A DNA stretch of 64,000 nt from Caulobacteraceae bacterium (GCA_030446805.1 JAUJMO010000001.1:763241-827240), one strand, 5' to 3'. Positions 24,043 through 34,107 are shown, counted from the first letter of the stretch. Program-made: numbers and translations. The notes: generated by a model from the letters alone, not told the origin.

Positions 24043-25467
24043 TCAGGCTCCGAAGGTGGCCGACACCATGCGCCCGCCCCGACGGACGTCGACGCGCCAA
24101 GGCGCCCCGCCGGCCAAGGCGGCCTGCAACTCGCCGACGCTGCGAACCGGACGTCCGTTGATGCTTTGCACCACGTCCCCTCGACGGAAGCCGGCGCCGC
24201 GGCCGGCGTAGCTGTTTCCGGGCGAGGTGACGATCACGCCCGTGATCTCCACTTCGTCGGGGTCCGCGCCGAACTGGGTCACCACGTCCGGCGAGAGATT
24301 GGCCACCGTGGCGCCGTCGAGCGGATGGCGTCCCGCCAGGGTGCGCTGCTCCCGGGGGATGTCCGGCCGGTTCTCGAGACGCGCCGGCACCGTCTCGACC
24401 CGGCCGCCTCGGCGCACGGTCAAGGGCACGGTCTGGCCGGCGCGGCCCGTGGCGATCTGGAAACCGAGGGCTACGGGATCGTTCACCGGCACGCCGTTCA
24501 CGGCGGTGACGAGGTCCCCTTCGCGCAGGCCCGCCCGGGCGGCGGGAGTGTTGGCCTCCACTTGCGCGATCAGGACGCCTTCCGGTCGCGACAGGCCCAG
24601 GCTGGACGCCACCTCGGAAGTCACCGCAGTCGAACTGACCCCCAGGTAAGGCCGCAGCACTCGCTGACCGCCGCCCACCGCGGTGTCCAGCACCTGCCGG
24701 ACCAGGGTGGCGGGCACGGCGAAGCCTACGCCGCTGCTCGTGCCCGAGCGACTCAGAATGGCGGTGTTGATGCCGATCAGGTCGCCGTCCATGTCCACCA
24801 GAGCCCCGCCGGAATTGCCCGGGTTGATGGCGGCGTCGGTCTGAATGAAGGACGCAACCTGGGTGATCGGGCCGCCGACGGCTCCGCCTCCGGTGCGCTC
24901 CGTGGCCGACACGATCCCGCTTGTCACGGTCTGGCCCACGCCGAACGGATTGCCCAGCGCCAGCACCAGATCGCCCACTTCCGGCCGGTCACCGACGTCG
25001 ACGCGCAGGGTGGGCAAGCGCTCAGCCCCGACATCGACCTTGAGCACGGCCAGATCCGCCCGGGCGTCGCGCAGCAGCACGCGCGCGGGCAGCTCGCGGC
25101 GATCGGCCAGACTGACCCGCACCTCGCTGGCGCCCTCGACCACGTGGTTGTTGGTGATGATGTAGCCGTCCGGCCGGACGATCACACCCGAGCCGGTCGG
25201 CTGCACGCCCCGGGGCCGCTGCGCAGCGCCGAACATCTCATAGTAGGCGCCACGGGGGCCGGCGCGGGCGGTGAGCACGTTCACTACGGCGGGCGCGGAG
25301 CGCCGCACGACCGGCGCGAAGGAGAGCTGCATCTCCTGGGCGTTGGCCGGCGGGCGTTGAGCTTCGGGCGCATCCGGCAGGCGGCCGGTCTGGGCCTGGG
25401 ATGAGCCGGCCTCGGAGCAGGCGGCCAGTGCGGCCAGGGCGGGGACGAGCAGGCGGGAAAGGCGCAA
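24043..25467 (-). CDS. DegP/HtrA-type serine protease, predicted lipoprotein
   Basis: A 474-residue periplasmic protease for quality control of misfolded proteins. The trypsin-like domain has the triad H108 (ITNNHVVEG), D138 (ADLAVLKV) and S219 (NPGNSGGAL). Two PDZ domains follow, about 275-365 (GLREGDLVTAVNGVPV) and 385-474 (GFRRGDVVQSINGRPV). The N-terminus PALAALAACSEAGS has a lipobox ending at C17, so it may be lipid-anchored, unlike classical soluble DegP. The start is uncertain: TTG 25467 after GAGG was chosen; a frame open to 25545 would add 26 residues. Confidence 0.88.
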   Translation of the reverse strand: MRLSRLLVPALAALAACSEAGSSQAQTGRLPDAPEAQRPPANAQEMQLSFAPVVRRSAPAVVNVLTARAGPRGAYYEMFGAAQRPRGVQPTGSGVIVRPDGYIITNNHVVEGASEVRVSLADRRELPARVLLRDARADLAVLKVDVGAERLPTLRVDVGDRPEVGDLVLALGNPFGVGQTVTSGIVSATERTGGGAVGGPITQVASFIQTDAAINPGNSGGALVDMDGDLIGINTAILSRSGTSSGVGFAVPATLVRQVLDTAVGGGQRVLRPYLGVSSTAVTSEVASSLGLSRPEGVLIAQVEANTPAARAGLREGDLVTAVNGVPVNDPVALGFQIATGRAGQTVPLTVRRGGRVETVPARLENRPDIPREQRTLAGRHPLDGATVANLSPDVVTQFGADPDEVEITGVIVTSPGNSYAGRGAGFRRGDVVQSINGRPVRSVGELQAALAGGAPWRVDVRRGGRMVSATFGA

Positions 25468-25652
25468 GGCTGGTGTCCTCAAGGTCGTGGCGATCAGCCA
25501 TGAAAGATAAGACCGAGTGCGGCCGCTTGGAGGCGGACAGGCCACCCGCGATCACGTTGTCGCGATCCGGCGAGCGCTCGCGAGCCGGGCGAGGAACTGG
25601 GGCCAAGACGGCGCCCGCTTTTTAGGGTTCGCCCAACCCAAGAAGCTCCAAC

Positions 25653-25685
25653 AAAAAGAAGCCCCCGGCGCGAACCGAGGGCTTC
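25653..25685 (-). terminator. Intrinsic terminator of the alpha operon (after rplQ)
   Basis: On the minus strand, GAAGCCCTCGG pairs with CCGGGGGCTTC (10 of 11 bp, 6-nt loop) and is followed by five T residues. It lies 23 bp after the rplQ stop and closes the ribosomal run. Confidence 0.9.
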
Positions 25686-25707
25686 CTGTGAAGGGACTGG
25701 CGAGCGC

Positions 25708-26121
25708 CTATTCGGCGTAGGCGGCTTCCTGCACCGGGCCGCTGTCCTTGCCCTTTTCGGCGGGGTCGCGATCGACGAATTCGATGACGGCCATGGCCGC
25801 GTCGTCGCCGTGGCGAAATCCGGCCTTCATGATGCGGATGTAACCGCCCTCGCGGGCTTCGTAACGTGGGCCGATCGTGTCGAACAGCTTGCGGACCTGG
25901 TCCTGGTCGCGCACGCGGCTGACCGCCAGACGTCGCGCATGCAGGTCGCCGCGCTTGGCCAAGGTCACCAGCTTCTCGACAAAGGGCCGGAGCTCCTTGG
26001 CCTTAGGCAGGGTGGTGGTGATTTGCTCGTGCTTGATCAGGCTCGCGGCCATGTTGGCGAACATGGCGGTGCGGTGGCTGCTGGTGCGATTGAGCTTCCG
26101 GTAGGCGTTGCCGTGACGCAT
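25708..26121 (-). CDS. rplQ: 50S ribosomal protein L17
   Basis: A 137-residue L17, which sits near the peptide exit side of the large subunit. It begins [24 protein letters not shown] and has the basic [35 protein letters not shown] core typical of the family. The last ~20 residues are an acidic tail. It is the final gene of the alpha operon, 58 bp after rpoA; the gap contains a compound hairpin (26136-26164) inside the operon. Confidence 0.97.
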   Translation of the reverse strand: MRHGNAYRKLNRTSSHRTAMFANMAASLIKHEQITTTLPKAKELRPFVEKLVTLAKRGDLHARRLAVSRVRDQDQVRKLFDTIGPRYEAREGGYIRIMKAGFRHGDDAAMAVIEFVDRDPAEKGKDSGPVQEAAYAE

Positions 26122-26179
26122 TGTTTCTTTCCTTCAGGGCGGGGCGTCTCACGACGGCCGCCCTCCCCTTGCCTGTGGC

Positions 26180-27238
26180 TTAAGCCGCCTGATCTTCGAA
26201 CTTCTTGGCCAGTTCCTCGATGTTCTCGGGCGGCCAGTTCGGGATGTCCATACCGAGATGCAGGTCCATGCTGGTGAGCACCTCCTTGATCTCGTTCAGC
26301 GACTTGCGGCCGAAGTTGGGGGTGCGCAGCATCTCGCCCTCCGTCTTCTGGATCAGGTCGCCGATATAGACGATGTTGTCGTTCTTCAGACAGTTGGCCG
26401 ACCGCACGGAGAGCTCCAGCTCATCGACCTTGCGCAACAGCGCCGGATTGAACGGCAGGTCGGGCCGAGGCTCGGCCGCGGCCGCGGCGCCGTCGGCGCC
26501 CGTGCTCACGCCGAGGGCCGGCTTCTTGGCGCCGGTCTCCGCGCCCACGAAGATGTCCAACTGGTCCTGCAGGATGCGTGAAGCGTAGGAAACGGCGTCC
26601 ACGGGGCTCACCGCGCCGTTGGTCTCCACCTCCATGATCAGCTTGTCGTAGTCGAGCGACTGGCCCTGACGGGTGGGCTCGACACGGTAGGCCACCCGCT
26701 TCACCGGGCTGTAGAGCGCGTCCACGGCGATCAGACCGATGGGAGCGTCCTCGGGGCGGTTGCGCTCGGCGGGCACATAGCCCTTCCCGTTGTTGACCGT
26801 GAACTCCATGCGCACCTGGGCGCCGTCGTCCAGCGTGCAGAGCACGTGATCGGGATTCAGGATTTCGATGTCGGCCGGGGCGTCGATCCGGCCGGCGGTC
26901 ACCGCGCCCGGCCCCGTGGCCCGAAGCGTCATGCGCTTGGGGCCTTCGGCGTGCATGCGCAGCGCGAGTTGCTTGATGTTCAGCACGATGTCGACGACAT
27001 CCTCACGCACGCCCTCCAGGGAGGAGAATTCGTGCACCACGCCGTCGATCTGGACGGCGGTAACGGCCGCGCCTTGCAGCGAGGACAGCAGCACGCGGCG
27101 AAGCGAGTTGCCGAGCGTGACGCCGTAGCCGCGCTCCAGCGGTTCGGCCACGATGCGCGCGCGGCGCTGAGCGTCGTTCCCCGTCTCCACGAGGGGCTTC
27201 TCGGGGCGGGTCAGCTCTTGCCAGTTTCGTTCGATCAC
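26180..27238 (-). CDS. rpoA: DNA-directed RNA polymerase subunit alpha
   Basis: A 352-residue alpha subunit. The N-terminal domain that nucleates polymerase assembly is clear ([43 protein letters not shown]), then an Ala-rich flexible linker (about 235-265). The C-terminal domain (about 275-340) has [51 protein letters not shown], which binds UP elements and activators. It is the third gene of the alpha operon. An 84-bp leader before it holds a strong hairpin, unlike the near-zero gaps elsewhere in the run. Confidence 0.98.
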   Translation of the reverse strand: MIERNWQELTRPEKPLVETGNDAQRRARIVAEPLERGYGVTLGNSLRRVLLSSLQGAAVTAVQIDGVVHEFSSLEGVREDVVDIVLNIKQLALRMHAEGPKRMTLRATGPGAVTAGRIDAPADIEILNPDHVLCTLDDGAQVRMEFTVNNGKGYVPAERNRPEDAPIGLIAVDALYSPVKRVAYRVEPTRQGQSLDYDKLIMEVETNGAVSPVDAVSYASRILQDQLDIFVGAETGAKKPALGVSTGADGAAAAAEPRPDLPFNPALLRKVDELELSVRSANCLKNDNIVYIGDLIQKTEGEMLRTPNFGRKSLNEIKEVLTSMDLHLGMDIPNWPPENIEELAKKFEDQAA

Positions 27239-27271
27239 TTCGGTGTCCCGGGGCGGGGGTTCAAACAGGTT

Positions 27272-27300
27272 CGCCGGCCAGGCTGCAAAGCCGGCCGGCG
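27272..27300 (-). other. Strong hairpin in the rpsK-rpoA gap
   Basis: CGCCGGCC, a bulged A, GGCT, GCAA, AGCC, GGCCGGCG: twelve base pairs with one bulge and a four-base loop. There is no T-run, so it is not a terminator. It may set the ratio of rpoA to the S13/S11 messages or stabilise a processed 5' end. Confidence 0.5.
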
Positions 27301-27322
27301 GGGTCGGTGCGTATATAGGGCC

Positions 27323-27712
27323 TTAGACGCGTCGCCGCTTGGGCGGGCGGCAGCCATTGTGCGGGATGGGGGTCACGTCGCGGATGGTGGTGATGGTGAA
27401 GCCGACCGACTGAAGCGCGCGCAACGCCGACTCGCGGCCGGAGCCCGGGCCGGCGACGTTCACCTCCAGCGTCTTGACGCCATGCTCCATGGCCTTTTTG
27501 CCGGCGTCCTCTGCGGCCATCTGGGCGGCGAAGGGGGTGGACTTGCGCGAACCCTTGAAGCCCATGCCCCCGGCCGAGCTCCAGGAGATGGTGTTTCCCT
27601 GGGCGTCGGTGATGGTGATCATGGTGTTGTTGAACGTGGCGTTCACATGGGCCACGCCGCTGGTGATGTTCTTGCGTTCGCGCTTTTTGACGCGCTCGGG
27701 AGCCTTGGCCAT
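27323..27712 (-). CDS. rpsK: 30S ribosomal protein S11
   Basis: A 129-residue S11 of the platform of the small subunit: [49 protein letters not shown], then the C-terminal [18 protein letters not shown]. Length and motifs are standard. It follows rpsM by 6 bp. Confidence 0.98.
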   Translation of the reverse strand: MAKAPERVKKRERKNITSGVAHVNATFNNTMITITDAQGNTISWSSAGGMGFKGSRKSTPFAAQMAAEDAGKKAMEHGVKTLEVNVAGPGSGRESALRALQSVGFTITTIRDVTPIPHNGCRPPKRRRV

Positions 27713-27718
27713 GGGTTC

Positions 27719-28087
27719 TTACTTCTTCTTGCCGGCGATCGGCTTGGCCGGGCCCTTGCGGGTGCGGGCGTTGGTGTGGGTGCGCTGGCCGCGAACGGGC
27801 AGGCCCTTGCGGTGACGCAGGCCGCGGTAGGACGCTAGGTCCGTGAGCCGCTTGATGTTGACGGAGGTCTCCCGGCGCAGGTCGCCCTCGACCGTGTAGT
27901 CCCGGTCGATGGCTTCGCGGATCTGCAGGATCTCAGCGTCGGTCAGCTGGCTGACGCGACGGCTTTCCTCGATGCCGACCCGTTCGGTGATCTCCTTGGC
28001 GTGGCGCTGGCCGATGCCATGGATGTACTGCAGCGCGATTTCGACGCGCTTGTTGGTGGGAATGTTGACGCCAGCAATGCGGGCCAA
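27719..28087 (-). CDS. rpsM: 30S ribosomal protein S13
   Basis: A 122-residue S13, contacting 16S rRNA in the head and the large subunit: [26 protein letters not shown] at the start and [28 protein letters not shown] in the basic tail. First gene of the alpha operon, with its own promoter at 28192-28219. rpmJ (L36) is not present before it, as is usual for alphaproteobacteria. Confidence 0.98.
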   Translation of the reverse strand: MARIAGVNIPTNKRVEIALQYIHGIGQRHAKEITERVGIEESRRVSQLTDAEILQIREAIDRDYTVEGDLRRETSVNIKRLTDLASYRGLRHRKGLPVRGQRTHTNARTRKGPAKPIAGKKK

Positions 28088-28191
28088 GTGCTGATCTCCT
28101 GAGCGATGCGCAACGCCGAAACGACCTCGGCCTCGCCACGCGTGAACGCGCAGGAGCCGACGCCGGTGCGCGCCATTTCGCGGAAGCGTTG

Positions 28192-28219
28192 GTTATAGGG
28201 ACGATCCGACGCGGGTCAA
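28192..28219 (-). promoter_or_regulatory. Sigma70-type promoter of the alpha operon (rpsM)
   Basis: On the minus strand -35 TTGACC (28219-28214), a 16-bp spacer and -10 TATAAC (28197-28192) lie in the adk-rpsM gap. The start point would be near 28185, giving a leader of about 100 nt before the rpsM ATG at 28087. Confidence 0.75.
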
Positions 28220-28246
28220 GCGTTGGAACGGAAACTTAAGGCGGTT

Positions 28247-28825
28247 TCAGACCCGAGCTGCGCAGTGCTCCAGCGCTTGGTCGATCTGCTTCGCCACGAT
28301 CTCGACGGGGGCCATGCCGTCGATCTCCGTCATGCAGCCGTGCTTCTGGTAATAGGGCACCAGCGGCCGGGTCTGGCGCAGGTAGGCGTCCACGCGGGTC
28401 TTGAAGGTCTCGGGATTGTCGTCGGGGCGGCCCTGGTCCGCGTAGCGTTTGGCGATGCGGGCGAGGAGCTCGTCCTGGTCCACCACCAGGCGGATCACGC
28501 TGTCGACGCGAGCTCCCCGTGCCTCCAAGAGCCGGTCCAGCGCCTCGGCCTGGGCCACCGTGCGCGGAAAGCCGTCGAAGATGGCTCCCCCCTTGCGGTC
28601 GGTCTCGTCCAGCTTCTCGGCGATCAGGTCGATGACGATCTCGTCGGAGACAAGGTGGCCCGCGTCCATGACCTGTTTCACTCGCCGGCCCAGTTCCGAG
28701 CCTGTGGTCTGGGCCGCGCGCAGCATGTCGCCGGTCGACAGCTGGACCATGCCGCGCTCGCGGACCAGGCGCTGGGCCTGGGTGCCCTTGCCCGCGCCGG
28801 GAGGGCCGAAGAGAATCAGGTTCAT
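28247..28825 (-). CDS. adk: Adenylate kinase
   Basis: A 192-residue short-LID adenylate kinase (AMP + ATP to 2 ADP). P-loop GPPGAGKGTQ at 8-17; AMP site LSTGDMLRAA; DGFPRTVAQAEAL; the short LID lacks the zinc-binding insertion of long forms. It begins 2 bp after secY and is translated with it; the alpha operon promoter follows. This secY-adk-rpsM order is characteristic of alphaproteobacteria. Confidence 0.97.
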   Translation of the reverse strand: MNLILFGPPGAGKGTQAQRLVRERGMVQLSTGDMLRAAQTTGSELGRRVKQVMDAGHLVSDEIVIDLIAEKLDETDRKGGAIFDGFPRTVAQAEALDRLLEARGARVDSVIRLVVDQDELLARIAKRYADQGRPDDNPETFKTRVDAYLRQTRPLVPYYQKHGCMTEIDGMAPVEIVAKQIDQALEHCAARV

Positions 28826-28827
28826 GC

Positions 28828-30231
28828 TCAACGCGCGCCGCCGATCACCGGAACGCGCGTAGGCCCGCCGACGGTTCCTTTTTTGGCGCCTCGACCGCTG
28901 CGCAGCCGGTTTTTCTTGATCAGGCCTTCGTACTGGTGCGCCAGCAGGTGCGACTGGATCTGCGCCACCGTGTCCATGGTCACCGTCACCACGATCAGGA
29001 GCGAGGTGCCGCCCAGGTACACCGTCTGACCGAAGTTGGCCGACAGCGCCTCGGGCAGGAGGCAGACAGCGGTGATGTAGGCCGCGCCGATCACCGTCAG
29101 CCGGGTCAGCACATGATCCAGATACTCCGCCGTTCGCTTGCCCGGCCGGATGCCCGGCAGAAATCCGCCGTACTTGCGCAGGTTCTCCGCCGTGTCCTCC
29201 GGATTGAAGACGATGGAGGTGTAGAAGAAGCAGAAAAAGATGATCAGCAGGCCGTAGACGATCATGAAGGTCGGCTGGCCGTGCTGCAGCTGACCCACCA
29301 GTCCGGGCAGGAATTGGGCCCAGTCCGGCAGGTCCGCCTGCGCCAGGAAGCCCACGATAGTGGTGGGCAGCAGCAGCAGGGAGCTGGCGAAGATGGGCGG
29401 GATCACGCCCGCGGTATTGACCTTGAGCGGCAGGAAGGAGCTCTCGCCGCCGAACATCCGGTTGCCCTGCTGGCGCTTGGGATACTGCACCAGGATGCGC
29501 CGCTGGGCGCGCTCCATGAAGACGATGAACAGCACCAAGGCGATCGCGATGGCGGCGATCGCGAACAGGCCGAAGGCGTTGAACTCGCCCTGGCGCGTGA
29601 GCGTGAGGAGCTGCCAGATCGAGCGCGGCAGGGCCGCCACGATGCCGGCGAAGATGATCAAAGAGATGCCGTTGCCCACGCCGCGGCTGGTGATCTGCTC
29701 GCCCAGCCACATCATGAACATGGTCCCGCCCGTGAGCGTGGCCACGGTGGAGACCAGGAAGAAGAGGCCCGGGTCGGGCACCAGGCCCTGGGTGTTCTGC
29801 AGGCCCACGGCGATGCCGAAGGACTGGAACAGCGCCAGCACCAGCGTGAGATAGCGGGTGTACTGGTTGAGCGTCTTGCGTCCGGCCTCCCCGCCCTCCT
29901 TCCGGAGCTTCTCCCAAGGCCCGTACACCGTGCCCATGAGCTGCACGATGATGCTGGCCGAGATGTAGGGGGTGACGTTCAGCGCGAAAACGGCCATCCG
30001 CTCCACGGCGCCGCCGCTGAACATGTTGAACATGCCCAGGATTCCGCCCGCCTGGCCTGAGAAGGCGGCGCGAAAGGCTTCGGCGTCGATGCCCGGGATC
30101 GGGATATAGGTGCCGATGCGGTAGACCAGCAGCGCGCCCAGGGTGAACAGGATGCGCTTCTGCAGCTCGGTGGCGCGCTGAAAAGCGCCGAAGTTCAGAT
30201 TGGCGGCGAGCTGCTCTGCGGCCGAAGCCAT
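28828..30231 (-). CDS. secY: Protein translocase subunit SecY
   Basis: A 467-residue channel-forming subunit of the Sec translocon with ten membrane helices. Visible family parts: LGALLVYRIGTYIPIPGIDAEAF, MFSGGAVERMAVFALNVTPYISASIIVQL, LGEQITSRGVGNGISLIIF, and the C-terminal AHQYEGLIKKNRLRSGRG. It exports or inserts proteins carrying signal sequences. It follows rplO by 80 bp; that gap contains a GC hairpin (about 30268-30300). Confidence 0.98.
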   Translation of the reverse strand: MASAAEQLAANLNFGAFQRATELQKRILFTLGALLVYRIGTYIPIPGIDAEAFRAAFSGQAGGILGMFNMFSGGAVERMAVFALNVTPYISASIIVQLMGTVYGPWEKLRKEGGEAGRKTLNQYTRYLTLVLALFQSFGIAVGLQNTQGLVPDPGLFFLVSTVATLTGGTMFMMWLGEQITSRGVGNGISLIIFAGIVAALPRSIWQLLTLTRQGEFNAFGLFAIAAIAIALVLFIVFMERAQRRILVQYPKRQQGNRMFGGESSFLPLKVNTAGVIPPIFASSLLLLPTTIVGFLAQADLPDWAQFLPGLVGQLQHGQPTFMIVYGLLIIFFCFFYTSIVFNPEDTAENLRKYGGFLPGIRPGKRTAEYLDHVLTRLTVIGAAYITAVCLLPEALSANFGQTVYLGGTSLLIVVTVTMDTVAQIQSHLLAHQYEGLIKKNRLRSGRGAKKGTVGGPTRVPVIGGAR

Positions 30232-30311
30232 GGCCTACTCCTGGAACGCGAGTGTGTTTCGCGACTGATAGCGCCCGGCGGCCCCGCTTGCGAGACCGCC
30301 GGCGAAGGTTC

Positions 30312-30818
30312 TTAGGCCTGGGCCGCGTCTTCCGCTTGCGGACGCGGCTTGCGCGTCTGGGTGACCGAACCGCCAGCATTGGCGATCGCCTGGGCGGCCG
30401 AGGCGGTGGCGGAGTGCACGGTGATGTTCAGCGCCCCGCTGATCTCGCCCTCGCCTAGCAGGCGTACGCCGTCCAGTTCGCGGCGAATCACGCCCGCAGC
30501 CTTGAGCGCCGCGGCGTCGATCGGCTGGGAGATGTCCAGCCGGCCGGCCTCGACCGCCTGGGCGATGCGCCACAGGTTCACCTCGGCCAGCTTGGGCGCA
30601 TTGGGATTGTTGAAGCCGCGCTTCGGGAAACGCATGTACAGCGGCATCTGGCCGCCTTCGAAGCCGATCAGGCTCACGCCCGTCCGGGACTTCTGGCCCT
30701 TGACGCCCCGACCGGCCGTCTTGCCCTTGCCGGATCCTTCGCCACGCCCGACGCGCATGCGCTTCTTGATGGAGCCCGGTGCGGGCGCGAGTTCGTTCAG
30801 CTTCATCTTCGTTCTCAC
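30312..30818 (-). CDS. rplO: 50S ribosomal protein L15
   Basis: A 168-residue L15, an early assembly protein of the large subunit: [42 protein letters not shown] and [17 protein letters not shown] are family hallmarks. The C-terminal ~20 residues ([12 protein letters not shown]) form an acidic extension. It is followed by secY. A 162-bp gap separates it from rpmD upstream, unusually long within the spc operon. Confidence 0.97.
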   Translation of the reverse strand: MRTKMKLNELAPAPGSIKKRMRVGRGEGSGKGKTAGRGVKGQKSRTGVSLIGFEGGQMPLYMRFPKRGFNNPNAPKLAEVNLWRIAQAVEAGRLDISQPIDAAALKAAGVIRRELDGVRLLGEGEISGALNITVHSATASAAQAIANAGGSVTQTRKPRPQAEDAAQA

Positions 30819-30948
30819 CTATGCGCCGGAACAAGGCCCGACTCGGTTTCATTTCTCGTCAGCTCCCGCGAACGAGAGCCGCTCACCCTAACCGGACCAG
30901 GAACGGCGCCCGGCGGCGCCTTATCCGGCCTGCAGCCTGATCGGCTCC

Positions 30949-30961
30949 CCCGCTTCGCGGG
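30949..30961. repeat. Short GC palindrome in the rpmD-rplO gap
   Basis: CCCGC-TTC-GCGGG within the intergenic gap. It is of the same style as the palindromes at 32675-32769 and 48734-48753: a small GC stem closed by a TTC-type loop. No T-run follows, so read-through is expected. Confidence 0.5.
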
Positions 30962-30969
30962 AAGACCTC

Positions 30970-31149
30970 TTAGCCCTCGGTGACCTGCACCATGTGGTGC
31001 ACCTTGCGGATCATGCCGCGCACCTCGGGCGTGTCCTGAAGCGTGCGCTCCCGGCCCATCTTGTTCAGGCCGAGCCCCTTGAGGGTGGCGCGCTGGCCGG
31101 CCTCGCGGCGGATCGGGCTGCCGATCTGCTTGACGGTGATCTCGGCCAT
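30970..31149 (-). CDS. rpmD: 50S ribosomal protein L30
   Basis: A 59-residue L30: [20 protein letters not shown], then [37 protein letters not shown] 31149 lies one base after the rpsE stop, giving tight coupling, and gives the family start; a longer frame reading into rpsE was rejected. Confidence 0.97.
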   Translation of the reverse strand: MAEITVKQIGSPIRREAGQRATLKGLGLNKMGRERTLQDTPEVRGMIRKVHHMVQVTEG

Positions 31150-31150
31150 G

Positions 31151-31753
31151 TCAGCCCTCCAGCGATTGGGGATCGGACGCACCGTCGCGGCGGCCGCCCA
31201 GGATGTCGCCCACCTTCTTGCCGCGCTTGGAGGCGATCTGGCGGGGCGAGGACTGTTCCTTCAGCGCGTCAAAGGTGGCGCGGATCATGTTGTACGGGTT
31301 GGACGAACCCAGGCTCTTGGCCACCACGTCCTGAATGCCCAGGGTTTCGAGCACGGCGCGCATCGGGCCGCCCGCGATCACGCCGGTCCCCGGAGGGGCG
31401 GCGCGCAGCATCACCTTGCCCGCGCCGTGACGGCCCGAGCCGTCGTGGTGCAGGGTGCGGCTTTCGCGCAGCGGCACGCGAATCATGGTCTTCTTGGCCT
31501 CTTCGGTGGCCTTGCGGATGGCTTCCGGCACTTCGCGCGCCTTGCCGTGTCCAAAGCCTACCCGGCCCTTCTGGTCGCCCACCACCATCAGGGCGGCGAA
31601 GGAGAAGCGCCGGCCGCCCTTCACGGTCGCAGCCACGCGGTTGATGTGGACCAGTTTCTCGACGATGTCGGACTGTTCGCCCTCGTCGCGGTTGTTGCGG
31701 TCCCGACGGTTGCGGTTGTCGCCGCCGCCACGCTGTTGATCGCCACGCGCCAT
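31151..31753 (-). CDS. rpsE: 30S ribosomal protein S5
   Basis: A 200-residue S5, part of the mRNA entry region and involved in decoding accuracy: [48 protein letters not shown] and [19 protein letters not shown] are canonical. The first ~30 residues form an Arg/Asn/Asp-rich extension ([14 protein letters not shown]), common in alphaproteobacteria. Confidence 0.98.
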   Translation of the reverse strand: MARGDQQRGGGDNRNRRDRNNRDEGEQSDIVEKLVHINRVAATVKGGRRFSFAALMVVGDQKGRVGFGHGKAREVPEAIRKATEEAKKTMIRVPLRESRTLHHDGSGRHGAGKVMLRAAPPGTGVIAGGPMRAVLETLGIQDVVAKSLGSSNPYNMIRATFDALKEQSSPRQIASKRGKKVGDILGGRRDGASDPQSLEG

Positions 31754-31763
31754 GGGTCAGTCC

Positions 31764-32123
31764 TTAGAAGTTCAGGCCGGCTTCGCGCGCGGCGTCGGCC
31801 AGGGCCTTGACCCGGCCATGATACAGATAGCCGCCACGGTCGAAAACCACGGCCTCGACGCCAGCCGCCCTGGCGCGCTCGGCGATGAGCCGGCCCACGA
31901 CAGCCGCGGCGTCCTTGTTGGAGCCCTTCTCCACGCCCGCGGTCTCCTCCACCGTGGAGGCGGCGGCGACGGTCACGCCGCGCGTGTCGTCGATCACCTG
32001 GGCGTAGATGTTCTTGCTGGAGCGGAAGACCGACAAGCGCGGGCGACCGTTGGCCAGCTTGCGCAGGCGGGTGCGCGTGCGCTGGGAGCGCTTGGCCTGA
32101 GCGTCTCTGGATTTCAGGGCCAT
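31764..32123 (-). CDS. rplR: 50S ribosomal protein L18
   Basis: A 119-residue L18 that binds 5S rRNA with L5: [32 protein letters not shown] at the start and a C-terminal [26 protein letters not shown]. Its ATG overlaps the rplF stop by one base. Confidence 0.97.
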   Translation of the reverse strand: MALKSRDAQAKRSQRTRTRLRKLANGRPRLSVFRSSKNIYAQVIDDTRGVTVAAASTVEETAGVEKGSNKDAAAVVGRLIAERARAAGVEAVVFDRGGYLYHGRVKALADAAREAGLNF

Positions 32124-32656
32124 TACTTCTTCTTGCCTTCCTTGCGGCGGACCTTTTCGCCCGCATAGCGCACGCCCTTGCCCTTGTAGGGCTCGGGCGG
32201 ACGGATCTTGCGGATCGTGGCGGCCATTTCGCCCACGGCCTGCTTGTCGGTGCCGGTGATCTTCACCTCAGTCGGCTTGCCCACGGCGAAGGTGATGCCT
32301 TCGGGCGGGACCAGGTCGACGTCGTGGCTGAAGCCAAGCTGGAGCGACAGGTTGCGGCCCTTCATGGCGGCGCGATAGCCCACGCCGACCAGCTCGAGAT
32401 TGCGCTCGAAGCCGGAGGTCACGCCCTCGACCATGTTGGCCACCAGGGTACGCGACAAGCCCCACATGGCGCGGGCGCGCTGGGTGTCTTCACGCGGCGC
32501 GAAGGTCAAGCCGTCGGCGCCCTGGCTGAGCTCGATCTCTTCCGGAACGGTGAAGCTGCTCTGGCCCTTGGGCCCCTTCACCGACACCGTTTGCCCGCTC
32601 AGCGTGACGGTCACGCCGGCGGCGACGGGGACGGGCTGTTTTCCGATACGCGACAT
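32123..32656 (-). CDS. rplF: 50S ribosomal protein L6
   Basis: A 177-residue L6 at the base of the L7/L12 stalk: [61 protein letters not shown], and the C-terminal [27 protein letters not shown] 143-bp gap with a palindrome pair separates it from rpsH upstream; elsewhere the genes are nearly contiguous. Confidence 0.98.
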   Translation of the reverse strand: MSRIGKQPVPVAAGVTVTLSGQTVSVKGPKGQSSFTVPEEIELSQGADGLTFAPREDTQRARAMWGLSRTLVANMVEGVTSGFERNLELVGVGYRAAMKGRNLSLQLGFSHDVDLVPPEGITFAVGKPTEVKITGTDKQAVGEMAATIRKIRPPEPYKGKGVRYAGEKVRRKEGKKK

Positions 32657-32674
32657 GACCTACCTCCCGCTCGT

Positions 32675-32769
32675 CCCGGCGAGAGCCGGGGTCCATGCCT
32701 GGGTCGAGCGCGGTTGTCGCCGTCCAAGCCAGGCGCTTGCGGCGGGATAAGCCCCGGCTTTCGCCGGGG
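32675..32769. repeat. Inverted pair of GC palindromes in the rpsH-rplF gap
   Basis: The first palindrome is CCCGGC-GAGA-GCCGGG (32675-32690) and the second is CCCCGGC-TTTC-GCCGGGG (32752-32769). They are reverse complements of each other, about 60 bp apart, as in a REP pair. They lie inside the essential spc operon. No T-runs follow. Confidence 0.7.
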
Positions 32770-32799
32770 AGAACGGAACGGGGCTGAGATACGACAACA

Positions 32800-33201
32800 T
32801 CAGTACACCCGGCACAACACTTCGCCGCCGACGTTCTGGTCGCGGGCGGCGACGTCGCTCATGACGCCCTTGGGCGTGGAGAGGATGGAGATCCCGAGGC
32901 CGTTCTTGATCGGCTTCAAGTCCTTGATCGAGGAGTAGACGCGCCGGCCGGGCTTGGACACCCGCGAGATCTCGGCGATCACGGGCTCGCCGTCGAAGTA
33001 CTTCAGCTCGACTTCGAAGATGGGGAACTCGCCCGGTTGCTCAACCAGGGTGTAGCCGCGGATGTAGCCCTCGTCCTGCAGGACGTCGAGCACGCGCTGG
33101 CGAAGCTTGGAGGCGGGCGTGGACACCTTGGAGCGCTTGCGCATGGCCGCATTCTTGATGCGGGCGATAAGGTCGCTTAGGGGATCGTTGATGGCGGACA
33201 T
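32800..33201 (-). CDS. rpsH: 30S ribosomal protein S8
   Basis: A 133-residue S8, a primary 16S rRNA binder. It has [22 protein letters not shown] at the N-terminus and [35 protein letters not shown] in the C-terminal domain. In E. coli S8 also represses the spc operon by binding near rplE; no such site was identified here. It follows rpsN by 12 bp. Confidence 0.98.
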   Translation of the reverse strand: MSAINDPLSDLIARIKNAAMRKRSKVSTPASKLRQRVLDVLQDEGYIRGYTLVEQPGEFPIFEVELKYFDGEPVIAEISRVSKPGRRVYSSIKDLKPIKNGLGISILSTPKGVMSDVAARDQNVGGEVLCRVY

Positions 33202-33213
33202 GGATCGCCTTCC

Positions 33214-33519
33214 CTACCAGCTCGACTTCACGAGGCCGGGGATCTGACCCAGCGACCCCAGGGACCGCAGCGCGATGCGGCTCATCTGCAGCTTGCGGTA
33301 GTAGGCGCGCGGCCGACCCGTCATCTTGCAACGGTTGCGGATGCGCGTGGGCGAGGAGTTGCGGGGCAGCTCCGCCAGCTTCAGGCGCGCATCGAAGCGC
33401 TCCTCTAGCGGCAGGCTCTCGTCGTTGGCGGTGGCCTTGAGCGCGGCGCGCTTGGCGGCGTACTGCTTGACGAGGTCCTTGACGTTCTCGTTGCGGTTGA
33501 CGGCGGATTTCTTAGCCAT
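33214..33519 (-). CDS. rpsN: 30S ribosomal protein S14 (zinc-independent form)
   Basis: A 101-residue S14 of the long form that lacks the CxxC zinc motif: [29 protein letters not shown], then [33 protein letters not shown] single cysteine is present. It lies between rplE and rpsH in the usual order. Confidence 0.98.
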   Translation of the reverse strand: MAKKSAVNRNENVKDLVKQYAAKRAALKATANDESLPLEERFDARLKLAELPRNSSPTRIRNRCKMTGRPRAYYRKLQMSRIALRSLGSLGQIPGLVKSSW

Positions 33520-33537
33520 TTCGGTGCCTTTCCCCGC

Positions 33538-34107
33538 TCAGCTTTGAACGAATGGGAACTGGAATTGACGCAGCAGGGCGCGGGCTTCGTCGTCGCTCTT
33601 GGCGGTGGTGGCCACGACGATGTCCATGCCCCACATCTGGTCGATCTGGTCGTAGTTGATCTCAGGGAAGACGATGTGCTCCCGCAGACCCATGGCGTAG
33701 TTGCCCCGCCCGTCGAAGGAGGTGGGCTTCAGGCCGCGGAAGTCCTTCACCCGCGGAAGGGCGATGGTGATCAACCGGTCCAGGAACTCGTACATGCGGT
33801 GCTTGCGCAAGGTGACCTTGGCGCCGATCACCATCTGCTCGCGCAGTTTGAAGCCGGCGATGGAGGTGCGCGCGCGCGTGGGCGCCGGCTTCTGACCCGC
33901 GATCAGGGCCAGGTCCTTCATGGCCGCCTGAGCCTTTTTGGAGTCCGCCACCGCTTCGCCGATGCCCATGTTCAGGACGATCTTGTCCAGCTTGGGAATC
34001 TGCATCTCGTTGGTGTAGCCGAACTCCTCGCGCATCGCGGCGCGAATGCGCTGGCGGTACTCGGTCGCCAGACGCGGCTCGTATTTCGTCGTGTCGACGT
34101 CAGACAT
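33538..34107 (-). CDS. rplE: 50S ribosomal protein L5
   Basis: A 189-residue L5 that binds 5S rRNA and contacts P-site t[62 protein letters not shown], and [39 protein letters not shown] 34107 overlaps the end of rplX by 8 bp. Confidence 0.98.
   Translation of the reverse strand: MSDVDTTKYEPRLATEYRQRIRAAMREEFGYTNEMQIPKLDKIVLNMGIGEAVADSKKAQAAMKDLALIAGQKPAPTRARTSIAGFKLREQMVIGAKVTLRKHRMYEFLDRLITIALPRVKDFRGLKPTSFDGRGNYAMGLREHIVFPEINYDQIDQMWGMDIVVATTAKSDDEARALLRQFQFPFVQS

Noticed and set aside
28826-30379. Upstream extension of adk through secY in another frame
   Set aside because: It is Arg/Gly/His-rich and antiparallel to nothing functional; secY is clearly encoded in the other frame and adk has its own ATG.
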